From an uncultured Dyadobacter sp. (GTDB lineage Bacteria > Bacteroidota > Bacteroidia > Cytophagales > Spirosomataceae), in the NCBI GenBank assembly GCA_937880795.1, contig CALGRQ010000345.1, forward strand, positions 1-8,340: a DNA stretch of 8,340 nucleotides, read 5' to 3'. Made by a program: the position numbers and the translations under genes. The notes below the pieces were generated by a model. It worked only from the letters and a program-made list of their open reading frames with translations. It was not told the origin of the DNA and made no database searches. Below are positions 1-7,574 of the stretch, in pieces. Each line of letters begins with the position of its first letter. Position 1 is the stretch's first letter.

Positions 1-3000
1 ACGTGCCGGCCTGCTCGTAGCCTCGGTCATTCCGTTATCTATGCTTTTTGCCATCACCATGATGAACCTTTTTGGTGTAAGTGGTAATCTGATGAGTCTC
101 GGGGCTCTTGACTTTGGTCTAATCGTGGACGGAGCCGTTATTGTAGTAGAAGCGGTTTTACACCACCTGCATAGTTCCAAAAGATATGCTGCTGTCAATA
201 GCTTATCGCAAACTGAAATGGATCAAGAAGTGACCAGCTCTGCCTCACGCATGATGAACGCAGCAGTCTTTGGCCAAATCATTATTCTTATCGTTTATCT
301 GCCCATTTTATCCTTATCTGGTATAGAGGGGAAAATGTTTAAGCCTATGGCACAAACCGTCGCTTTTGCTGTGTTAGGTGCCTTCATTTTGTCGCTTACC
401 TATGTACCCATGGTGAGCGCCATATTTATCAGCAAACGTTTGACGCATCAACCAACTCTCTCCGACAAGCTGATGAATAGGATCGAAAACAGCTATTCTG
501 TTTGGCTGTCTCGGGCTTTGCAGTTTCAAAAGAGTGTAATACTTGCAGCATTCGCACTGTTCGGGGTGGCGATATTCCTGTTTATAAAGATGGGAGGTGA
601 ATTCATACCACAATTGGAAGAAGGGGACTTCGCTACGGAAACCCGTCTTTTGATCGGCACCAATCTTTCTACCACCATTGAGGCATTCAACAAAATATCT
701 GACCGACTCAAAAAGGATTATCCGGAAGTCGAAAAAATTGTGTCCCGTATAGGTAGTGCCGAAATCCCCACTGATCCCATGCCCATAGAAGGTGGTGATA
801 TGATTATTGTTTTAAAAGATAAGTCGGAATGGACCAGTGCAAAAACGTTTCCTGAACTCGCCGAAAAAATGGCAAAGACGTCGCAGGACGTTATACCGGG
901 TGTCACCACGGGGTTTCAATATCCTGTTCAAATGCGCTTTAACGAACTTATGACAGGAGCCAAACAGGATGTGGTATGCAAGATATACGGCGAAAACCTG
1001 GACAAACTTGCATCTTATGCAGAAGAATTAGGTGCTGTCGCAAAAACCGTTGAAGGTACGGCAGATCTCTATATCGAAAAGGTGACCGGCATGCCTCAGG
1101 TAGTTGTTGATTTTAACCGATCCGAAATTGCCAAATATGGTTTAAATATAGAAGCTATAAACAATACCATTAATGCTGCTTTTGCTGGTGGTGTTGCGGG
1201 TAAGATCTACGAAGGAGAGAAAAAGTTTGACCTAGTGGTACGCATTGGATCTAACGGCAGAAAAAATATTAACGATGTTAAAAACCTTCTTATTTCCACG
1301 CCATCAGGGATACAGATACCACTTGACCAAGTCGCCTCTATACAGGAAGTTGAAGGTCCCAATCAAATACAAAGGGAAAACACCAGACGCCGTATCATTG
1401 TTGGTTTCAATGTAAGGGGCCGAGACGTACAATCAATCGTAGAGGAATTGCAACAAAAAGTAGATGATAAAATCCGATTTGAAGCAGGTTATTCAATTAC
1501 CTATGGTGGCGCTTTTGAAAATTTACAGCAAGCCAAAGCACGACTGGTTATTGCGGTGCCGGTGGCACTCCTACTCATTTTTATTATGCTCTACTTCGCA
1601 TTTTCATCTTTTAAAGATGCTGCGTTGATATATACGGCGATTCCGCTTTCCGCCATTGGAGGGGTGTTTGCCCTCACCTTGCGTGATATGCCTTTTAGCA
1701 TCTCAGCAGGAGTTGGTTTTATTGCTCTATTTGGCGTTGCTGTCCTAAACGGGATTGTCTTGCTTTCGGAGTTTAACCGATTAAAAAAGGAAGGATTAGT
1801 ACAGGATTCATTACAACTCATTATTTCAGGTACAAAAAATCGGTTACGCCCCGTCCTGATGACCGCATCTGTGGCTTCCCTGGGCTTTCTCCCAATGGCC
1901 ATCAGCAACGGCGCTGGTGCGGAAGTCCAACGTCCTCTCGCCACGGTTGTTATCGGTGGAATCATGACCGCAACCCTGCTTACGCTATTTGTACTGCCTG
2001 CACTATATCTTTTGTTCAGCAAAAAGACAACTATGAATATCTCTAAAACAGCACTTATAGGCTTACTGCTTCTTTTTTCGCAAACCACATTTGCCCAAAC
2101 ACCCATAGATTTGGATTCGGCCATTAAGATTGCTCTGGAAAAAAACCGAAGCATGCAGGCCTCACGGCTCCATGAAAAGTCAGCCGAGACGCTGCAATCT
2201 GCCAGTTTCGACATCGCCAAAACGGATATCAATGCTGATTACGGCAAGGTGAATACCATCCACAACGACAACCGCATCGGCATTAGTCAGCAGTTTAGTT
2301 TTCCTGTAGTGTATGCAACCCAACATAAATTATTACAAGCCCGATTTATGGCTGCTCAGGCGGCAAGCAAACTTACCGAACAGGAAATAAGATTCAACGT
2401 CAGACAGCTTTATTATACCCATGCTATATTACTGGAACGAAGAAAGCTGTTGACATACGCGGATAGTGTTTATAGGTTGTTTGAAAATAAATCTAATCTT
2501 CGATTTGCAAAGGGAGCCGCCAATATTCTTGAAAAAACCACAGCCGAGTCTCAACGTATACAGGCAAGCAACCAGTTGGATTTGTTAGACAAAGACATCG
2601 CACTGCTGATCACACAGCTCAACATGTACATCCAGGATGAGCAACAATACGTCCCCAAAGTCATTCACCCCAAAATTACCTTTGCCCCATTGGATTCAGT
2701 GGTTATATCCAATGCTATGCCCTTGCTGGAATTTTCTCAGAGACAACAAGAAGTTTCCAGAATGAATTGGCTGTCGGAGAAAACGAAAATATTACCCGAA
2801 ATCAATGTAGGCTATAATAACCAAAGTCTGATTGGCCCCCAAATGGTGAATGGTCAAGAAGTAAACTTTACCGGTAGTAAACGTTTCAACTATATAAGTG
2901 CTGGTATATCTGTACCTCTATTTTTTAAGGCACAAATAGCGAAAACAGCCGCAGCCAAACTGGCTTGGCAGAGAGATCAGAAAGAGTCTGAACATGTAGC

Positions 3001-3265
3001 CTTCCGTTTAAATCAGGAAATCTCCTATGCAACAAGCTTAATTGAAAAATCGGCTCACCAATTGAACTTTTACGAGAATCAGGCATTAACCAATGCCCAG
3101 ATTATTATGCAAGCAGCCGATGAACAATTTGCAGCCGGAGACATCGATTTTTTACAATGGACGCTGCTTGCTCAGCAATCTATCAGTGTTAAAAATCAAT
3201 ACATCGACAATATCAATGCCTATAACCAGGCAGTAATCCAGTATCTTAAATTGTACAATTTATAA
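1..3265 (+). CDS. CzcA/CusA-type heavy-metal efflux RND pump fused to a TolC-like outer-membrane factor (5'-partial)
   Basis: Inner-membrane proton-driven metal exporter (RND heavy-metal family) continuing in the same frame into an outer-membrane channel domain. The frame is open from base 2, so the N-terminus lies outside the window; alignment by eye to CzcA suggests about 365 residues are missing. Numbering from base 2, the segment LGALDFGLIVDG holds D37 and D43, with E50 after it. Their 6- and 7-residue spacing matches the CzcA proton-relay acidic residues D402, D408 and E415. The second periplasmic loop runs about 198-518 and includes a TDPMP motif typical of CzcA. TM8-TM12 lie at about 521-672. 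A signal-peptide-like segment starts at M678, and the TolC part (residues 699-1087) has an LDSAIKIALEKN start and two long helical hairpins. The Czc-like motifs suggest divalent cations (Zn, Co, Cd, Ni), but the substrate cannot be fixed from sequence. Such pump-TolC fusions are known in Bacteroidota. The adaptor gene follows 11 bp downstream. Confidence 0.96.
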   Translation, partial: RAGLLVASVIPLSMLFAITMMNLFGVSGNLMSLGALDFGLIVDGAVIVVEAVLHHLHSSKRYAAVNSLSQTEMDQEVTSSASRMMNAAVFGQIIILIVYLPILSLSGIEGKMFKPMAQTVAFAVLGAFILSLTYVPMVSAIFISKRLTHQPTLSDKLMNRIENSYSVWLSRALQFQKSVILAAFALFGVAIFLFIKMGGEFIPQLEEGDFATETRLLIGTNLSTTIEAFNKISDRLKKDYPEVEKIVSRIGSAEIPTDPMPIEGGDMIIVLKDKSEWTSAKTFPELAEKMAKTSQDVIPGVTTGFQYPVQMRFNELMTGAKQDVVCKIYGENLDKLASYAEELGAVAKTVEGTADLYIEKVTGMPQVVVDFNRSEIAKYGLNIEAINNTINAAFAGGVAGKIYEGEKKFDLVVRIGSNGRKNINDVKNLLISTPSGIQIPLDQVASIQEVEGPNQIQRENTRRRIIVGFNVRGRDVQSIVEELQQKVDDKIRFEAGYSITYGGAFENLQQAKARLVIAVPVALLLIFIMLYFAFSSFKDAALIYTAIPLSAIGGVFALTLRDMPFSISAGVGFIALFGVAVLNGIVLLSEFNRLKKEGLVQDSLQLIISGTKNRLRPVLMTASVASLGFLPMAISNGAGAEVQRPLATVVIGGIMTATLLTLFVLPALYLLFSKKTTMNISKTALIGLLLLFSQTTFAQTPIDLDSAIKIALEKNRSMQASRLHEKSAETLQSASFDIAKTDINADYGKVNTIHNDNRIGISQQFSFPVVYATQHKLLQARFMAAQAASKLTEQEIRFNVRQLYYTHAILLERRKLLTYADSVYRLFENKSNLRFAKGAANILEKTTAESQRIQASNQLDLLDKDIALLITQLNMYIQDEQQYVPKVIHPKITFAPLDSVVISNAMPLLEFSQRQQEVSRMNWLSEKTKILPEINVGYNNQSLIGPQMVNGQEVNFTGSKRFNYISAGISVPLFFKAQIAKTAAAKLAWQRDQKESEHVAFRLNQEISYATSLIEKSAHQLNFYENQALTNAQIIMQAADEQFAAGDIDFLQWTLLAQQSISVKNQYIDNINAYNQAVIQYLKLYNL
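2033..2095 (+). other. Internal signal-peptide-like segment at the RND/TolC junction
   Basis: Within the fused gene, an in-frame ATG at 2033 begins a segment with one Lys in a short polar start, a hydrophobic core (ALIGLLLLF) and a TTFA|Q end, which fits a signal peptidase I site after the Ala codon at 2093-2095. It follows directly after TM12 and the short basic tail KKTT of the pump, so the chain should be cytoplasmic just before it. It would therefore export the TolC part, either as a thirteenth membrane helix or as a cleaved signal. Its features are seen in the sequence; cleavage is inferred. Confidence 0.7.
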
Positions 3266-3276
3266 AAGACATAATC

Positions 3277-4425
3277 ATGAAACCCTATATATTCATTACC
3301 ATAAGCTTATTTTTATGGACCGCCTGCGAAAAAAATCCAGATCGAGGCTCAACTCCAACGACTCACTCAACTGTTACAAATCCAGCGAATGAGGTAGTAA
3401 AATTTACCCGCGAACAACAGCGAAATGCAGGTATTGAAGTGAGCGCTCCCACCATAGAAACATTAAACAGCACGCTTACACTCCAGGGAAGTATAGACGT
3501 CCCACCTCAAAGTACCATAAGTTTAAGCTTCCCACTCGGTGGTTATCTTAAATCCACCCGCATGTTACCCGGTATGCCTGTCAAAAAAGGGCAGGTATTG
3601 GCAGAAATTGAAGATATGCAGTTTATTCAACTACAACAGGACTACCTAACGGCAAAAGAAAAGCTGACCTTATCCGTATCAGAATTTGAAAGACAGCGGG
3701 ACCTAAATGCGAACAAAGCCAGCAGCGACCGTATGTATCAGCAGGCTAGAACCGATATGGAAACGCAACGCATTTTGGTGAACGCACTGGCTCAAAAACT
3801 TGAACTGATTGGAATTGCACCAGAAAAGCTCACCGCTATGAGTATTCACAAAAGTGTTCCCATTGTGTCACCAATTGATGGTTTTGTATCGGAAGTGAAT
3901 GTAAACGTTGGAAAGTACACGGCTCCTACCGATATGCTTTTCGAGCTCGTTGACCCACGGGACATCCACCTATCACTAAAAGTTTTTGAAAAGGACTTAA
4001 ATAAACTTTCTATTGGCCAGGAAGTTACCGCTTACACAAATGCCGATCCAAACAAATTGTATACAGCTAAAATAATCCTAATTGAAAAAAGTCTGGATCA
4101 GGACCGAATGGCGGAAGTTCATTGTCATTTAGACCGACACAGTGCCACGCTGGTACCTGGGATGTTTATGAATGGCAAGGTTTCGCTAACCAGCAATCAG
4201 GCCATAACCGTTGCAGAAGATGCGGTTGTTCGTTGGGAAAATAAATCTTATGTATTTGTTGAAAAGGATCAGGAGCAATTTCAAATGGTAGAAGTTCAAC
4301 CAGGTGTCATAGATAAGGGTAAGCAGCAAATTGAGGCTCCCACTGTCGACTCCGGCAAGAAAATAGTAACGAAAAATGCCTACTCATTACTTATGAAAAT
4401 AAAGAATGTAGAGGAGGAAGAATAG
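3277..4425 (+). CDS. RND efflux periplasmic adaptor subunit, CusB/CzcB type
   Basis: Membrane-fusion protein that links the inner-membrane pump to the outer-membrane channel of the tripartite metal exporter encoded just upstream. The 382-residue length is usual for the family. Residues 1-16 are a hydrophobic export signal ending WTA before Cys17. This is a slightly atypical lipobox (Trp at -3), so it is probably a lipoprotein anchored in the inner membrane. Two lipoyl-like half motifs (about 76-112, with GGYLKS and GMPVKKGQVLAEIED; about 194-225, with SPIDGFVSEVNVNVGKY) flank a helical hairpin at about 113-180. Beta-barrel and membrane-proximal domains follow, with LVPGMFMNGKV at about 292-302. 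The C-terminus is acidic (EEEE). No CusF-like or extra metal-binding domain and no His-rich stretch is visible. The start ATG lies 11 bp after the pump stop codon, with no Shine-Dalgarno, so co-transcription is very likely. Confidence 0.94.
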   Translation: MKPYIFITISLFLWTACEKNPDRGSTPTTHSTVTNPANEVVKFTREQQRNAGIEVSAPTIETLNSTLTLQGSIDVPPQSTISLSFPLGGYLKSTRMLPGMPVKKGQVLAEIEDMQFIQLQQDYLTAKEKLTLSVSEFERQRDLNANKASSDRMYQQARTDMETQRILVNALAQKLELIGIAPEKLTAMSIHKSVPIVSPIDGFVSEVNVNVGKYTAPTDMLFELVDPRDIHLSLKVFEKDLNKLSIGQEVTAYTNADPNKLYTAKIILIEKSLDQDRMAEVHCHLDRHSATLVPGMFMNGKVSLTSNQAITVAEDAVVRWENKSYVFVEKDQEQFQMVEVQPGVIDKGKQQIEAPTVDSGKKIVTKNAYSLLMKIKNVEEEE

Positions 4426-4615
4426 TTGAAATTAATCTTAAAAGCAAGCTCCAACTAGTGTACAATTTCAATTATCGACCTGACCTGTTGTCAACAATTT
4501 AAGATAAAATTGAAGCATAGGTTATTAAAATAATATTCACCCCTATTAATATGTACAAGCATCTGCAAATGAAATACATATAGAAAACAAAATACACTCA
4601 ACAACCCACTAAAAT

Positions 4616-4663
4616 AAAATGCCTTATTTCTGAATTTAACCGCTCGGAAGTAAGGCATTTTTT
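4616..4663 (+). terminator. Rho-independent terminator downstream of the metal-efflux operon
   Basis: The arms AAAATGCCTTATTT (4616-4629) and AAGTAAGGCATTTT (4648-4661) pair over 14 positions with one wobble. The 18-nt loop can fold a small inner CCG/CGG stem. A run of six T follows the GGCA of the 3' arm. The opposite strand has a T-rich flank as well, so it could work both ways. It lies 190 bp past the adaptor stop codon, which is far but with no other gene between. Confidence 0.75.
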
Positions 4664-4908
4664 ACATATCAAATAGCACATCTGTTAAAATATACACTTA
4701 GTTCTTCTCGTTTGTTAATTATAAATAATTATATCAAAGCAACTTACTATTAGGACACAGCATAAACTGATATACACCAATCATTATCCTATTTTGGAAA
4801 ACATGTAACTTTATTAGCTTTTTTATTTATTTATTATCATTTTCATTTTTCGGAGATGTTCTACAAAAGAAAAACTTTCTTCGAACTTAAATTATTAAAA
4901 ATATAAAT

Positions 4909-4916
4909 TATTTTTG
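4909..4916 (+). promoter_or_regulatory. Bacteroidota-type -7 promoter box for the 4949-5419 gene
   Basis: TATTTTTG matches the Bacteroidota primary-sigma -7 consensus TAnnTTTG exactly. It ends 32 bp before the ATG, which gives an expected leader of about 20-26 nt. No clear TTTG element is seen at the usual -33 distance; that stretch is AT-rich. Confidence 0.55.
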
Positions 4917-4948
4917 CAAAATAACCACTTAGGATTAACCTACTAGTA

Positions 4949-5419
4949 ATGAAAAACAAAGCAATAAAATTTTTTAGTCCTCAAGATAATACTGTTGAGA
5001 CACCAAAAGCAAAAAGTAAAGCAAAACCTACACCTACGGGTTATGTCTCGGCTGTTGGTAAATTAGTTTTCTCTAACGCAACACTGGCTGAACTTGGAAT
5101 TGAAGCTGAAAAAACTTTGTTCAAAATCGGTACCCAGGAAGGTAAAAGAAAATTAAAATCTTTATATCTGGTTCCTTCAAAAGAAGAAAATGGTGCTTTT
5201 GCGTTCGAGAAAAGTGCGAAAGGATATACTATTCCTTTGGCTATTATTCTTAAAAAAGGTGGAATTGATTTTGATGCGACCAAGTATACTTTCGCGGTAA
5301 CCACATTCGATTATGAAGATGGTATGGCGGGATATGAACTCGAATTGATCAGTTCTGCACCTAAGCCGGAATATACAGGAAAACCACGTGGCCGAAAAAA
5401 AGCACAGGTTACTGAATAA
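4949..5419 (+). CDS. Small Lys-rich protein of unknown function with a conserved-looking core
   Basis: I do not recognise a named family with certainty; it resembles uncharacterised Bacteroidota proteins. The 156 residues have no signal peptide or membrane segment, so it should be cytoplasmic. Residues 1-30 are basic and low in complexity (KAKSKAKPTPTG). A compact core of about 31-135 contains GKLVFSNATLAELGI, then GTQEGKRKLKSLYLVP, then a block ending in FDYEDGMAGYELELI, with alternating beta-like patterns. The tail KPRGRKK (about 145-151) is a loose AT-hook-like RGR motif. These basic ends would suit nucleic-acid binding, but that is inference. Codons are AAA-rich, and a promoter box and a strong terminator bracket the gene, so it is a monocistronic unit that may be well expressed. 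The alternative is a structural or housekeeping protein not bound to nucleic acid. Confidence 0.88.
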   Translation: MKNKAIKFFSPQDNTVETPKAKSKAKPTPTGYVSAVGKLVFSNATLAELGIEAEKTLFKIGTQEGKRKLKSLYLVPSKEENGAFAFEKSAKGYTIPLAIILKKGGIDFDATKYTFAVTTFDYEDGMAGYELELISSAPKPEYTGKPRGRKKAQVTE

Positions 5420-5427
5420 AATAAGAG

Positions 5428-5468
5428 AAAGGCGAAACTGTTATACCATTGACGTTTCGCCTTTATTA
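5428..5468. terminator. Strong bidirectional terminator between convergent genes
   Basis: A perfect 11-bp stem is formed by AAAGGCGAAAC (5428-5438) and GTTTCGCCTTT (5454-5464), with a 15-nt loop. The T-rich stretch ATTATTT follows on the + strand, and CTCTTATTTTATT follows on the minus strand. It lies 8 bp after the stop codon of the + strand gene and about 40 bp past the stop of the convergent ankyrin gene, so it can serve both. Confidence 0.9.
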
Positions 5469-5506
5469 TTTGTGTACAGTCACAATTTCACCCGCTTCCT
5501 GAATCA

Positions 5507-6250
5507 TTAATTTTTTAGATATGCGTTGGGTATGTTTTGTGATGTATAATTAATTCCGAATGCAGCATTTAACAGATCCGAAACTGTATCGCCAATTTGC
5601 TGCTCGCTTCTGTGAAATTGAGGCAATAACCCCATCATCGCATAGCTTATTGGATTTACCGCCGGAATTAATGTTTCCCAGGTATATTCTTTACCCCATA
5701 TAAAACCTTTAATGGTTTCCTGGAGGTCTGCCCCGTGAGCAATTAGAAAATTTCTCATTTCTTTTCCTGCATCAGCATGTTGATTTACAGTATGAAATAT
5801 AGGAGTTTGCCCACCAAAACCATATACGTCAACTCCTGCTTTTTCATTTACATCTACGCCGTGCTGCAATAAAATTTCTGCACACGAAACGTGATTAAAT
5901 TCTGCGCATAAATGAAGTAAGGATACTTCATACAGCGGGGTAAAGGCACAATTTATTGAATACTTATTGTTTATTACTTTGGGATTAATTTTCAATTCCC
6001 TTTTGAGCTGATCGGCATTGTTTGATAATACAGCCAATAAAACAACATCATTAAACTTTAAGCCAAAAGCTATAAATTCCTGAACACAGGCACTAAATTT
6101 CTCTCCGCGTCCATATTCCGTAATCAGTTCATAAATCAGGGGCTTACCACGGAATACGGTATTAGGATCTATTCCATGTTCGAAACACGAACGAATCCCT
6201 TCCACCGAAAGACACTCCATGTCAGCGATTATTTTTTCCAAATAATCCAT
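5507..6250 (-). CDS. Ankyrin-repeat domain protein
   Basis: Probable cytoplasmic protein-protein interaction module of 247 residues, with no signal peptide or membrane helix. Two ankyrin repeats are clear: about 109-137 (SLLHLCAEFNHVSCAEILLQHGVDVNEK) and about 147-177 (GQTPIFHTVNQHADAGKEMRNFLIAHGADLQ). Weaker repeat-like units occur at about 16-48 (SVEGIRSCFEHGIDPN, then KPLIYELI), 68-93 and 198-230, so most of the chain may be a single repeat stack. No enzymatic domain is fused to it. The start ATG at 6250-6248 has no Shine-Dalgarno. The gene stands alone: a terminator separates it from the minus-strand gene upstream, and a shared terminator ends it. I saw no clear -7 box in the 40 bp before the start. 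The binding partner is unknown. Confidence 0.85.
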   Translation of the reverse strand: MDYLEKIIADMECLSVEGIRSCFEHGIDPNTVFRGKPLIYELITEYGRGEKFSACVQEFIAFGLKFNDVVLLAVLSNNADQLKRELKINPKVINNKYSINCAFTPLYEVSLLHLCAEFNHVSCAEILLQHGVDVNEKAGVDVYGFGGQTPIFHTVNQHADAGKEMRNFLIAHGADLQETIKGFIWGKEYTWETLIPAVNPISYAMMGLLPQFHRSEQQIGDTVSDLLNAAFGINYTSQNIPNAYLKN

Positions 6251-6290
6251 GATATTTTAATCTATTGATAACCCAGTACAGTTTTAAACT

Positions 6291-6321
6291 AAAAAAGGGA
6301 ATGATTTCACAAACCATCCCC
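6291..6321 (-). terminator. Rho-independent terminator after the LTxxQ-motif gene
   Basis: Read on the minus strand, GGGGATGGTTT pairs with AAATCATTCCC (11 bp including two G-U wobbles) around a GTG loop and is followed by six T (6296-6291). It lies about 45 bp past the stop codon of the 6366-6725 gene, and 41 bp upstream of the ankyrin gene start, which it separates from the upstream unit. Confidence 0.88.
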
Positions 6322-6365
6322 TAATCCATTCATTTAAATAAAGTTACGCCAGGTTACAGAAGTAC

Positions 6366-6725
6366 CTAATTTCTCTCGCGTCTTTCTCCACCACGACTTC
6401 TTCGCTCTTCCATTGATTTTTTATACGTTTCCTGTTGCTCAGGTGTTAAAATTTTGCTCAATGCTTCGTTGTAGGCCTCCGTGGAAGCACGCATTTTTTC
6501 CCGATCCCGGTTCTGCTCCTTACGTGCCAGTTCCATTTGTTTTGCACGTTCGAGGTTCAGTGTATACACTTGCTCCTTCTGAACATCGGTTAATTTTAGC
6601 TGCTCGGTCAAAGATTTTGTTTGCATTTCGGCCCGTTGCTCGGGAGTTCTGAACTCTCCTTGTCTTTGCGCAAAAGCATTAAGCCCGGCAAATGTCAGTA
6701 GCACTGCGATCAATACTCTTTTCAT
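6366..6725 (-). CDS. Small secreted LTxxQ-motif protein, DUF4890/Spy-CpxP-like
   Basis: The 119-residue precursor has a clear signal peptide: MKR, hydrophobic core VLIAVLLTFAGL, then NAFA|Q with predicted cleavage after residue 19. The mature part should be periplasmic. It is almost entirely helical and charged. LTDVQ at 45-49 and LTPEQ at 93-97 match the LTxxQ signature of the Spy/CpxP periplasmic chaperone group, and the segment VYTLNLERAKQM is typical of the Bacteroidota DUF4890 proteins. The C-terminal tail is rich in Arg and Glu (RRSRGGERRER). A role in envelope stress or binding of unfolded proteins is family inference only. It lies 97 bp after the DUF3307 gene on the same strand with no convincing terminator between, so it could be partly co-transcribed; a strong terminator follows it. 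No good TAnnTTTG box was found in front. Confidence 0.82.
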   Translation of the reverse strand: MKRVLIAVLLTFAGLNAFAQRQGEFRTPEQRAEMQTKSLTEQLKLTDVQKEQVYTLNLERAKQMELARKEQNRDREKMRASTEAYNEALSKILTPEQQETYKKSMEERRSRGGERRERN

Positions 6726-6822
6726 GGTTTCATCTGTTTAAATACCCCACTTAGAGTACCTTACTTTACCAAGGTTTAATGATGCCCGGTAAAAAAATGG
6801 ATATTTTTTCAATCTCATTGTC

Positions 6823-7569
6823 TCATTGATAAAACATCTTAATCGCCATCGCAATGGCAATCGCACAGGTATAGCTCATAAGCGTTCCCACGAGCACATA
6901 CTCCGATTTCTTACTAATATATGCAGGAGGAATTTCTCCCGCTGTACTCTTGTCATTATACCTCAGGAGAGATTTAGCGGCAATCAGAAAACCAATGGCC
7001 GAAAACTGACTCACCACAACAAATACAAAAATGAGTAGGCGCTCGGACATCCCAATCCATCGTCCTGCATTGGCCAGGTTGTCGTTGGCATCAGGCACCA
7101 GCTTATCCAGTTCATCACGCCAGGGACGGGTTAGTATACCCACCAAAAATGAAACGGGTGTGAGGCAAAGCAACGCTCCGGATAGTTGCGCCAATGTTTT
7201 GGGCTTATAGAGCCAGGTAGTAAACGTATCTATACTCACCGATAAATTACTGGTTAATAGTATAGCCACCACTGCAATGGTAAGTATATGGGCAGACTGA
7301 TCCGCTATAAACCAGCCGGCGGATCCCTTTTTATCAAACTTGATTTTAATAACATCAATCACGCCGTGCAGTAGCCCAATCGCCAATGCCGGCAAGGGAT
7401 TGGTCCAATATCCTAAAAAAACATATGATGTTACAATAGCAACTCCTATATGCATATATAAATATCTGGACCGAAATAACCGCTCCCTTTTGTCTACAAC
7501 CCAATGTGATGGCTGCCAATAGAAATCGGTAAGTATGTGGGCGAGTAAAAGGAGAAAAAATGCTGTCAT
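6823..7569 (-). CDS. DUF3307 family polytopic membrane protein
   Basis: Integral inner-membrane protein of unknown function, 248 residues, with about six to seven hydrophobic segments. The N-terminal half matches DUF3307 by eye: LLLAHILTDFYWQ at 7-19 (H11, D15, Q19), K27, H40, GLLHGVIDVIKI at 65-76 (H68, D72, K75) and FIADQSAHIL at 87-96 (D90, Q91, H94). These polar residues lie in or next to hydrophobic helices. The C-terminal half has GRWIGMSERLLIFV, then a helix ending IGFLIAAKSLLRYND, then SEYVLVGTLMSY, a block I recognise from Bacteroidota members. The start ATG lies 5 bp after the SatD stop codon, so translation and transcription are probably coupled. Members of the two families often sit together, which suggests that SatD regulates this protein or works with it. 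No biochemical activity can be given. Confidence 0.92.
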   Translation of the reverse strand: MTAFFLLLLAHILTDFYWQPSHWVVDKRERLFRSRYLYMHIGVAIVTSYVFLGYWTNPLPALAIGLLHGVIDVIKIKFDKKGSAGWFIADQSAHILTIAVVAILLTSNLSVSIDTFTTWLYKPKTLAQLSGALLCLTPVSFLVGILTRPWRDELDKLVPDANDNLANAGRWIGMSERLLIFVFVVVSQFSAIGFLIAAKSLLRYNDKSTAGEIPPAYISKKSEYVLVGTLMSYTCAIAIAMAIKMFYQ

Positions 7570-7574
7570 GAGTG

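Larger units (their letters stand above)
4426..4948. other. 523-bp AT-rich intergenic spacer
   Basis: No convincing reading frame, RNA gene or mobile-element end was found on either strand. It contains the hairpin terminator at 4616-4663, about 190 bp after the adaptor stop codon. The strongly AT-rich stretch from about 4680 to 4948 carries the -7 promoter box for the next gene at 4909-4916. The first 190 bp could be a long 3' untranslated region of the efflux operon. Confidence 0.7.

Noticed and set aside
1591..2232. Minus-strand open frame of 213 codons inside the pump gene
   Set aside because: It lies opposite strongly conserved RND and TolC coding sequence, and its translation has no recognisable domain. 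It is a shadow frame.
3248..3261. Perfect 14-bp palindrome AAATTGTACAATTT at the end of the pump gene
   Set aside because: It is inside codons for the last residues of the TolC part, AT-rich, with no promoter nearby. A similar TGTACAATTT recurs near 4459 but without the second half, so chance is the best explanation.
4866..4880. Short hairpin AAGAAA-AAC-TTTCTT upstream of the 4949 gene
   Set aside because: The 6-bp stem in very AT-rich DNA is expected by chance and lies upstream of the predicted transcription start.
6413..6652. Plus-strand frame of 79 codons opposite the LTxxQ-motif gene
   Set aside because: The minus-strand gene has a signal peptide, family motifs and a terminator; the plus-strand frame has none.
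6791..6809. AT-only hairpin (AAAAAAT/ATTTTTT) after the DUF3307 stop codon
   Set aside because: The stem has only A-T pairs, and its T run is part of the stem, so it is too weak to call a terminator.
6814..6829. Tandem 8-bp repeat TCTCATTG-TCTCATTG at the end of the DUF3307 gene
   Set aside because: There are only two copies and one overlaps the stop codon. This is a common small duplication with no sign of function.
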